NCBI GenBank assembly: GCA_020345785.1 | Contig: CP070771.1 | Coordinates: forward strand, 696,563 to 707,199 | Source of the DNA: Desulfobacterales bacterium | Lineage (GTDB): Bacteria > Desulfobacterota > Desulfobacteria > Desulfobacterales > JAFDCJ01 | Length of the DNA stretch: 10,637 nucleotides | Reading direction: 5' to 3' | Part shown: in pieces, positions 5,786-10,637 of the stretch | How the letters are laid out: every line of letters begins with the position of its first letter | How positions within the stretch are numbered: position 1 is the stretch's first letter | Made by a program: the position numbers and the translations under genes | The notes under the pieces: model-generated | What the model saw: only the letters and a program-made list of their open reading frames with translations | Database searches by the model: none | Told to the model about the DNA's origin: nothing

Positions 5786-5847
5786 TGCCCCCTCGCTGTC
5801 TAAACATTAGGGAGTCTGGGTATGAGGCCGGCTCGATTCCGTGGTCT

Positions 5848-6822
5848 TCAGTCGGCAGTTGCCAACGGCCGGAATGACCAGCTGCCCCTGAGCAGCGGCA
5901 GCAAGCCCGATATCCGGAAATAAATCATGTGTGCGGAAAGCGACTTACCTTCCCAGCCCGGAGGAGACCGATACAACAGCTGAATTTGCCGCTGCTGGCC
6001 CGGACCCAGCGATTCGCCGGAAGCCTTGCAGCAAAAATACAACAGCTCCGACTTGCGACCCTGATCATCTTCGAGATCAAAAAACCGATGCGTCAAATCG
6101 AGCAGGATCGGCTGCGCGGTGGTATTGGTCACGGCGACCATGATGTTGAACGCGTTGAAGTCATTGGAGACCCGGCCGAAGGCGACGCGCTCCAGGCTCA
6201 CCACATCTCCGCGTCCTGGCGGAAAAGATGAGCCGGGGTCCAGGGAATATTCGGTCCTCTCGATCATGTTCGGCGGAAAAACCAGTATGTTCACGAAATT
6301 TGACAACGCATCCTTTCGGTTGAACGCTTCCTGACCGCCTCCGATGAAGCGGCGGACCGGCGGATAGAACAAGACGGCAAGGGTGACCAGCACGGCGACG
6401 GCTGCAGCGATCAGAACGGGGCCGGATCGCCGAGCCGAACGGCGTAGGTGCGCGGCAATCTCCGCTGCGGCGTTGCCCTGCGGCTCGAAGATCGTCACCC
6501 CTTTGAGGAAGGCGGGGATGGTCTCCATATCCGTGGGCTCGAGCAGCACCGGCAGAACGTGCTTCTTGGGGGATGTCCATCTCTCACGGGCCAGTCTGAG
6601 CTCGCTGAGGCTGTATGTGCCTTGCCGCACGGAATCCGGCGAGATCAGGAACACGAAAAGGTCTGCGCCGGCGATGCGCGTTCGAATCACGGCGTTGAAG
6701 TCTTCACCGCCGGAAAGATCCTCTTTGTCGAAGAACACCTCGTGGCCTTCTGTCTGCAGGGCCAGAGCGATTTCTTCGGCCTTCGTGCGGTTTGCAGAGG
6801 AATAGGAGAGAAAAATCTTCAT
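5848..6822 (-). CDS. TIR-domain protein with one membrane helix and a predicted periplasmic domain
   Basis: 324 aa. Residues 1-about 125 are a TIR domain: MKIFLSYSSANR (strand A box), FFDKEDLSGGEDF (BB-loop region), DLFVFLISPDS, YSLSELRLA and HVLPVLLEP. Glu74 in SLSEL stands where TIR NADases keep the catalytic Glu, so NAD+ cleavage is possible though unproven. RRSARRSG (127-134) precedes a hydrophobic helix at about 135-153. By the positive-inside rule the TIR is cytoplasmic and residues about 160-324 are outside. That part has a beta-rich look (IMVAVTNTTAQPILLDL, DDQGRKSEL), reminiscent of DUF4352-like Ig folds, and a Cys264-Cys265 pair. No signal peptide. No Shine-Dalgarno precedes the ATG, but the TIR fold begins right there. 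Bacterial TIR proteins act in phage defence, NAD+ signalling or host interaction; no defence partner is adjacent, only a flavin reductase pseudogene. I infer a membrane receptor-like protein of unknown role. Confidence 0.85.
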   Translation of the reverse strand: MKIFLSYSSANRTKAEEIALALQTEGHEVFFDKEDLSGGEDFNAVIRTRIAGADLFVFLISPDSVRQGTYSLSELRLARERWTSPKKHVLPVLLEPTDMETIPAFLKGVTIFEPQGNAAAEIAAHLRRSARRSGPVLIAAAVAVLVTLAVLFYPPVRRFIGGGQEAFNRKDALSNFVNILVFPPNMIERTEYSLDPGSSFPPGRGDVVSLERVAFGRVSNDFNAFNIMVAVTNTTAQPILLDLTHRFFDLEDDQGRKSELLYFCCKASGESLGPGQQRQIQLLYRSPPGWEGKSLSAHMIYFRISGLLPLLRGSWSFRPLATAD

Positions 6823-6869
6823 TTTTGTCGTTAATATCGAAACTCAAATAAACTCAGACGGCTGGCAAC

Positions 6870-6898
6870 CGAATAACCAAAGCAGACTGTATTGTCAA
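6870..6898 (-). promoter_or_regulatory. Possible sigma-70 promoter for the TIR gene
   Basis: On the minus strand, a perfect -35 box TTGACA (6898-6893) is followed after 17 bp by TATTCG (6875-6870), a poor -10 box. The start codon would be roughly 40 nt downstream of the transcription start. The ideal -35 and spacing are suggestive; the weak -10 implies low or activator-dependent expression, or chance. Confidence 0.3.
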
Positions 6899-7114
6899 AT
6901 TGATTTTTCGCGCTCACTTGTGGTATTTGCATATCCCATAACTTATAGCTAAAATCCTAATCGAGCGAAGAATTGATTAAAAATTACTGGTTATTTGTTC
7001 ATGTCTAATGGTTTGCTGAAAATAACTTCCGAGATCATATCGCTGATTTCCAGAGGAAATAAAAAACCCTCACAAACACGCTTGCAATTGACAATGGACA
7101 ACTAACTACGGACA

Positions 7115-7142
7115 CCCAATTGAATTTTTTGGCTCAATTGGG
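7115..7142. repeat. Hairpin CCCAATTGA / TCAATTGGG just upstream of hrpB
   Basis: A perfect 9-bp inverted repeat (7115-7123 and 7134-7142) with a 10-nt loop containing a T6 run, ending 23 bp before the hrpB start. A third CAATTG lies at 7085-7090. It could be an operator or an mRNA leader structure; nothing further supports either. Confidence 0.45.
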
Positions 7143-7165
7143 GTAAAAAAGTTATATTTCCCATC

Positions 7166-9712
7166 GTGAAACTTCTGAATTCAGATATCCTGCAACGCGG
7201 CCTTCCCGTAGAAGCCGTCCTTGCGGATTTGCAAAATACACTGGCAAACAACGCCTGTGCCGTGCTGCAAGCGCCGCCCGGGGCCGGCAAAACAACCTGC
7301 ATTCCCCTGCATCTGCTCAAGGCACCCTGGCTGGAGAACCGTAAAATCATATTGCTGGCACCTCGCCGGTTGGCGGCCCGGGCGGCTGCCATGCACATGG
7401 CCGACCTGCTTAAGGAAAAAGTCGGGCAGACGGTCGGCTACCGTGTCCGTTTGGACAGCCGTGTCGGTGCGGCAACCCGCATCGAAGTGGTCACTGAAGG
7501 TGTGTTGACGCGAATGCTGCAAAGTGACCCCTCCTTGGAAGGCGTCGGGTTGGTGATTTTTGATGAGTTTCATGAGCGCAGCCTGGATGCCGATCTGGGA
7601 TTGGCTTTGTGTCTTGATATGCAGGGGGTGTTGAATAAAAATTTGCGGTTGCTGATCATGTCCGCCACCATTGAAACCCAAGCCCTGGCCGCAATGCTGG
7701 CAGGTGCGCCGGTGATTGCCTGCCAAGGTAAAGCCTTTCCGGTTGAAACCCGGTATGTGGGCGGACACACACCTGTATTTTCCGTTGACACCCTGCGCGA
7801 AGTGCTGCTTTCCGCTGCCCGCAATGAGTCGGGCAGTATTCTGGTGTTTTTGCCCGGTGCGTCGGAGATTCGTCAGGTGGCTCGGATGCTGGAGACAGCC
7901 CTGCCGGATCCGGATTGGATCATTGCCCCACTCTTCGGGAATCTTTCACGCAGCGATCAGGAGCAGGCCATTGCGCCGCCACCCGGCGGAAAACGCAAAC
8001 TCGTCCTGGCCACTTCCATTGCCGAAACCAGTCTGACAATTGAGGACATCCGGGTAGTGGTGGACAGCGGCCTGCAGAGAGTCCCCCGTTTTGATGTGCG
8101 CAGCGGAATGACCCGTCTCGTCACGCTGCCGGTGTCGCGGGCTTCGGCTGACCAGCGGCGGGGGCGGTCCGGGCGAACCGGCCCGGGTGTTTGCCTGCGC
8201 CTGTGGTCCCGCAGAATGCACCACACACTGCCCGCAGCCCATCGACCCGAAATTCTCGAGGCCGACCTGGCCGGTCTGGCTCTGGAATTGGCCATCTGGG
8301 GAGTGGATGATCCCATTCGGCTGCGCTGGCTTGATCCGCCGCCTGCGGGCACTTTTGAAAGCGCCCGCCAATTGCTCCGGTCTCTTGAAGCTCTGGACGC
8401 CGATGCCCGCGCTACTGACCACGGCCGGCAGATGGCGGCCTTGCCTCTGCACCCAAGGCTGGCCCATATGCTGCTTGCTGCAAATAGCCTGGGGCAGGGG
8501 GGCGCTGCATGTGATCTGGCGGCCCTGCTCAGCGAACACGACGTGGTCCGCTTTGAACCCGGGCGTTCCGATGCAGACATGCGCATTCGGTTCGATCTGC
8601 TGCGGGCTTCACGCAACAGACAACCACTGGCCTATCCGGGCGCAATTGTCGATTTTTCCGCTGTTCGCCGGGCGCTCCGGACAGCGGATCATTTGCGCAG
8701 GCGCCTGGGTTGCCATGGCGGTGAAAATGATGCCGCATCCATTGGCCGTTTATTGGCCTGGGCTTATCCGGACCGCATTGCTCGCCGCCGTGAGGATGGG
8801 CGGGGCCGATTTTTGCTGGCCAATGGCCGGGGGGCGTATCTTGACCCTGCCGAGGCACTGGCGGCCGAACCATTTCTGATTGCGGTCGAACTGGACGGCG
8901 ATCGTCGCGACGCGCGAATCTACAGAGCCGCGGCCGGCAGTATGGATATTGTCATGGAGCAGCTCACGGATCGGATCCAGCCGGTGGAAGTCATTGAGTG
9001 GGATCCGGAACGCCAGGTTGTTGCAGCCCGGCGCGATCTGAAACTGGACGCGCTCACATTGCGCAGCGATCCGCTTGCGTCTCCCGATCCGCAGCAAATT
9101 CTGGCGGCGTTGCTCCAAGGCATCCGGCAGCAGGGGCTCGCATGTTTGCCCTGGAACCGGACCCTGCGGCATTGGCAGGAGCGGGTTTGTTTCTTACGGC
9201 GGCTGGCCGAAGATCCGCAGCAGTGGCCGGATGTTTCGGATGACGGCCTGGCGGCAAACCTGTCGCAATGGCTTGCCCCGTTCCTGACCGGAATAACGCG
9301 GCTGCGTGATCTGGCGCGGATCGATTTAAAAAAGGCGCTATACAGCATGCTGCCCTATCATCAGCATAAACTGCTTGATGAATTGGCCCCCACGCACCTG
9401 ACGGTGCCGAGCGGTTCGCGGATTCCCATTGACTACTCGGGTGACATACCCGTGCTGGCCGTGCGTCTGCAGGAGATGTTCGGTCTTGCCCAGACGCCGG
9501 CGGTGGCCGGCGGACGTCAGCCGTTGCTGATCCATCTACTTTCGCCGGCCGGTCGTCCGGTGCAAATCACACAGGATCTGGTGGGTTTCTGGCAGATCGG
9601 ATATCCCGAAGTGAAAAAAGAACTCAAAGGGCGCTATCCCAAACACTACTGGCCGGACGACCCCTTTCAAGCGCAGGCCACTGCGCGGGTGAGGCCGCGG
9701 AGTATTACCTGA
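7166..9712 (+). CDS. hrpB: ATP-dependent helicase HrpB
   Basis: 848 aa, a DEAH/DExH-type helicase of the HrpB family (E. coli HrpB is slightly above 800 aa). Motifs in order: Walker A PPGAGKTT at 37-44, APRRLAAR (motif Ia) from 65, TEGVLTRM at 110-117, motif II DEFH at 133-136 followed by ERSLDADL, SAT at 166-168, ATSIAETSLTI and VVDSGLQR in the second RecA lobe, and motif VI QRRGRSGRTG from residue 330. The C-terminal HrpB region ends with the diagnostic QITQDLVGFWQIGYPEVKKE and GRYPKHYWPDDP. DEFH rather than DEAH is normal for HrpB. The GTG at 7166 is chosen because LPVEAVLADL, shortly after it, matches the usual HrpB N-terminus, and the frame closes at a TGA (7121-7123) with no better start between; no Shine-Dalgarno is visible. 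HrpB's cellular role is poorly defined. It is convergent with the UxaA-family gene, 31 bp apart, with no clear terminator between. Confidence 0.96.
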   Translation: MKLLNSDILQRGLPVEAVLADLQNTLANNACAVLQAPPGAGKTTCIPLHLLKAPWLENRKIILLAPRRLAARAAAMHMADLLKEKVGQTVGYRVRLDSRVGAATRIEVVTEGVLTRMLQSDPSLEGVGLVIFDEFHERSLDADLGLALCLDMQGVLNKNLRLLIMSATIETQALAAMLAGAPVIACQGKAFPVETRYVGGHTPVFSVDTLREVLLSAARNESGSILVFLPGASEIRQVARMLETALPDPDWIIAPLFGNLSRSDQEQAIAPPPGGKRKLVLATSIAETSLTIEDIRVVVDSGLQRVPRFDVRSGMTRLVTLPVSRASADQRRGRSGRTGPGVCLRLWSRRMHHTLPAAHRPEILEADLAGLALELAIWGVDDPIRLRWLDPPPAGTFESARQLLRSLEALDADARATDHGRQMAALPLHPRLAHMLLAANSLGQGGAACDLAALLSEHDVVRFEPGRSDADMRIRFDLLRASRNRQPLAYPGAIVDFSAVRRALRTADHLRRRLGCHGGENDAASIGRLLAWAYPDRIARRREDGRGRFLLANGRGAYLDPAEALAAEPFLIAVELDGDRRDARIYRAAAGSMDIVMEQLTDRIQPVEVIEWDPERQVVAARRDLKLDALTLRSDPLASPDPQQILAALLQGIRQQGLACLPWNRTLRHWQERVCFLRRLAEDPQQWPDVSDDGLAANLSQWLAPFLTGITRLRDLARIDLKKALYSMLPYHQHKLLDELAPTHLTVPSGSRIPIDYSGDIPVLAVRLQEMFGLAQTPAVAGGRQPLLIHLLSPAGRPVQITQDLVGFWQIGYPEVKKELKGRYPKHYWPDDPFQAQATARVRPRSIT

Positions 9713-9743
9713 ATTTAAATTTTGGCCAAGACCCGCATTCCCA

Positions 9744-10637
9744 TCAGAACGGCGAGTCTCTCAAATAAATCTGGGTGGGGTCTGTGTGCCTGATTGTCTC
9801 AACCTTGGTGAGAGTCCCGGAAGCGATGTCCACCACCGTCTGCAAAAGCCTCGCCCCTGCGTCTGCAATGGTTTCTTCTCCTTCGATGATGGTTCCGGCG
9901 TAAAAGTCTATGCTGCTCGCGGCCATGGCCAGAGTCTTGGGGTTGGCAGTGGTCCACATCAAGGGACTGACCACGGCTGTGGACGTATAGAGCAGATCGT
10001 TACCCGGCCATCCGCCACCACCGAGCTGAAAAATGACAAGTTGCGCGCCTGAGGCGGCGTAACCGGCGAAGATGGATCCCATGCTCATCCAATTGTCCAC
10101 GAAATAGAGACCCTTGCCGGCAGGCCGCTCGCCGTATTGCAGAACTCCCTGGATCTTGGTCGACCCGGATTTGTGGATGGCCCCCAAAGACTTCTCTTCC
10201 AATGTGGAGATGCCGCCCGCTATGTTGGACGGGACGGGATTAACCGTACGAATGTCCTCACCCGTGGCTTTGGCGCGGTTCTCGGTCTCCTCCGCCGCTT
10301 CCAGAATACGTTTGGAGACCTCCGCGTTCACCCCCCGACGGGCAACAATGTGCTCGGCCCCGATGATCTCCGTGGTCTCCCCAAAGAAGGCTGTCCCGCC
10401 AGCCTCCACGAGACGGTCGAAGAGATTCCCGATGGCCGGGTTACCGGCCAGACCCGACGTAGTGTCCGACGCGCCGCATTTTACGCCCAGCTTCAAACGG
10501 CTCAAATCGCAGGGATGGCGCCTCAGCATTGAGGCCTCGCGTACCATCTCCCGGGCCAAGTTAACTCCCTTCTCGAAAGCGCGCAGGGTCCCACCCTCCT
10601 CGGCGACGTCTATCAGCTCTGTGCGCTTTCCCGACTT
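9744..10637 (-). CDS. UxaA-family hydrolase, C-terminal/large-subunit part (5' end cut by window)
   Basis: 297 residues are visible; the frame is open to the right edge, so the start lies beyond it. The sequence is of the altronate dehydratase (UxaA) / galactarate dehydratase (GarD) / (R)-sulfolactate sulfo-lyase large subunit (SuyB) family, which eliminate water or sulfite from sugar-acid-like substrates. Landmarks, numbered from the edge: EEGGTLRAFEKG at 13-24, LKLGVKCGASDTTSG with conserved Cys54, NPAIGNLFDRL, FFGETTEIIGAEH, NPVPSNIAGGISTLEEKSLGAIHKSG, and a late EETIADAGARLL before TLTKVE. In this family a short N-terminal SAF domain is either fused or encoded as a small separate subunit; that part is off the window, so the two forms cannot be told apart. 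The central NPVPSNIAGG block looks closer to dehydratases, while KCGASDTTSG also suits SuyB, so the substrate stays open. Confidence 0.88.
   Translation of the reverse strand, partial: KSGKRTELIDVAEEGGTLRAFEKGVNLAREMVREASMLRRHPCDLSRLKLGVKCGASDTTSGLAGNPAIGNLFDRLVEAGGTAFFGETTEIIGAEHIVARRGVNAEVSKRILEAAEETENRAKATGEDIRTVNPVPSNIAGGISTLEEKSLGAIHKSGSTKIQGVLQYGERPAGKGLYFVDNWMSMGSIFAGYAASGAQLVIFQLGGGGWPGNDLLYTSTAVVSPLMWTTANPKTLAMAASSIDFYAGTIIEGEETIADAGARLLQTVVDIASGTLTKVETIRHTDPTQIYLRDSPF

Larger units (their letters stand above)
6823..7165. other. Divergent intergenic region between the TIR gene and hrpB
   Basis: A 343-bp AT-rich gap with no credible gene on either strand. It must hold the promoters of both divergent genes. 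A candidate for the TIR gene and a hairpin next to hrpB are listed separately. A purine-alternating run around 7086-7114 (TTGACAATGGACAACTA type) resembles short GGACA-like repeats but is too short to call. I saw no convincing sigma-70 promoter for hrpB. Confidence 0.5.

Noticed and set aside
5848..6822. TIR gene plus flavin reductase as a two-gene defence operon
   Set aside because: The flavin reductase is broken at three places, and no known TIR defence type uses such a partner; adjacency alone is not enough.
7088..7093. TTGACA upstream of hrpB as a -35 box
   Set aside because: No acceptable -10 hexamer lies 15-19 bp downstream; the hairpin sequence occupies that position.

Overview
The window reads as a piece of chromosome from a Gram-negative bacterium, most likely a Desulfobacterota (Desulfobacterales-like) organism. 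This is inferred from the gene mix: a glycerol-kinase-like FGGY kinase, a PEP-CTERM exosortase substrate with a sigma-54 promoter, a UxaA-family hydrolase, HrpB, and dispersed inverted-repeat elements of the kind scattered through such genomes. No rRNA, tRNA or other taxonomic anchor is present, so the assignment is tentative. No complete operon for one pathway is visible. It is a mosaic of single genes and small groups separated by fairly large AT-rich gaps.

Layout. (1) 1-1251, +: the 3' part of an FGGY sugar/polyol kinase, glycerol-kinase-like but lacking one glycerol-contacting arginine. (2) 1252-1942: a 691-bp AT-rich non-coding region with a 12-bp hairpin, a perfect 10-bp tandem repeat, a convincing -24/-12 (sigma-54) promoter at 1638-1653 and a leader of about 280 nt. 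(3) 1943-2644, +: a secreted PEP-CTERM protein, followed by a strong nested hairpin at 2666-2711. (4) 2742-4582, -: a PLP-dependent aminotransferase-like protein followed 95 bp downstream by a DJ-1/PfpI protein, probably co-transcribed. (5) 4583-5191: non-coding DNA almost wholly made of two unrelated inverted-repeat elements. One is a 150-bp MITE-like unit with 14-bp perfect terminal repeats and a REP-like core; the other is a unit of about 296 bp ended by inverted copies of a CACCGCAGAGG-type repeat. (6) 5192-5785, -: a flavin reductase pseudogene with two frameshifts and one stop. (7) 5848-6822, -: a TIR-domain protein with one membrane segment and a predicted periplasmic domain. (8) 6823-7165: a divergent intergenic region. 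(9) 7166-9712, +: HrpB helicase. (10) 9744-10637, -: the C-terminal part of a UxaA-family (altronate dehydratase / sulfolactate lyase type) enzyme, running off the right edge.

The most interesting items are the sigma-54-driven PEP-CTERM gene with its long leader, the TIR-membrane-periplasmic protein next to a decaying flavin reductase, the two nested repeat elements upstream of the aminotransferase, and the substrate-site changes in the FGGY kinase and the aminotransferase. I do not see a CRISPR array, an integrase, a complete insertion sequence or a recognisable multi-gene defence system. All functional calls rest on motif recognition by eye; no searches were run.
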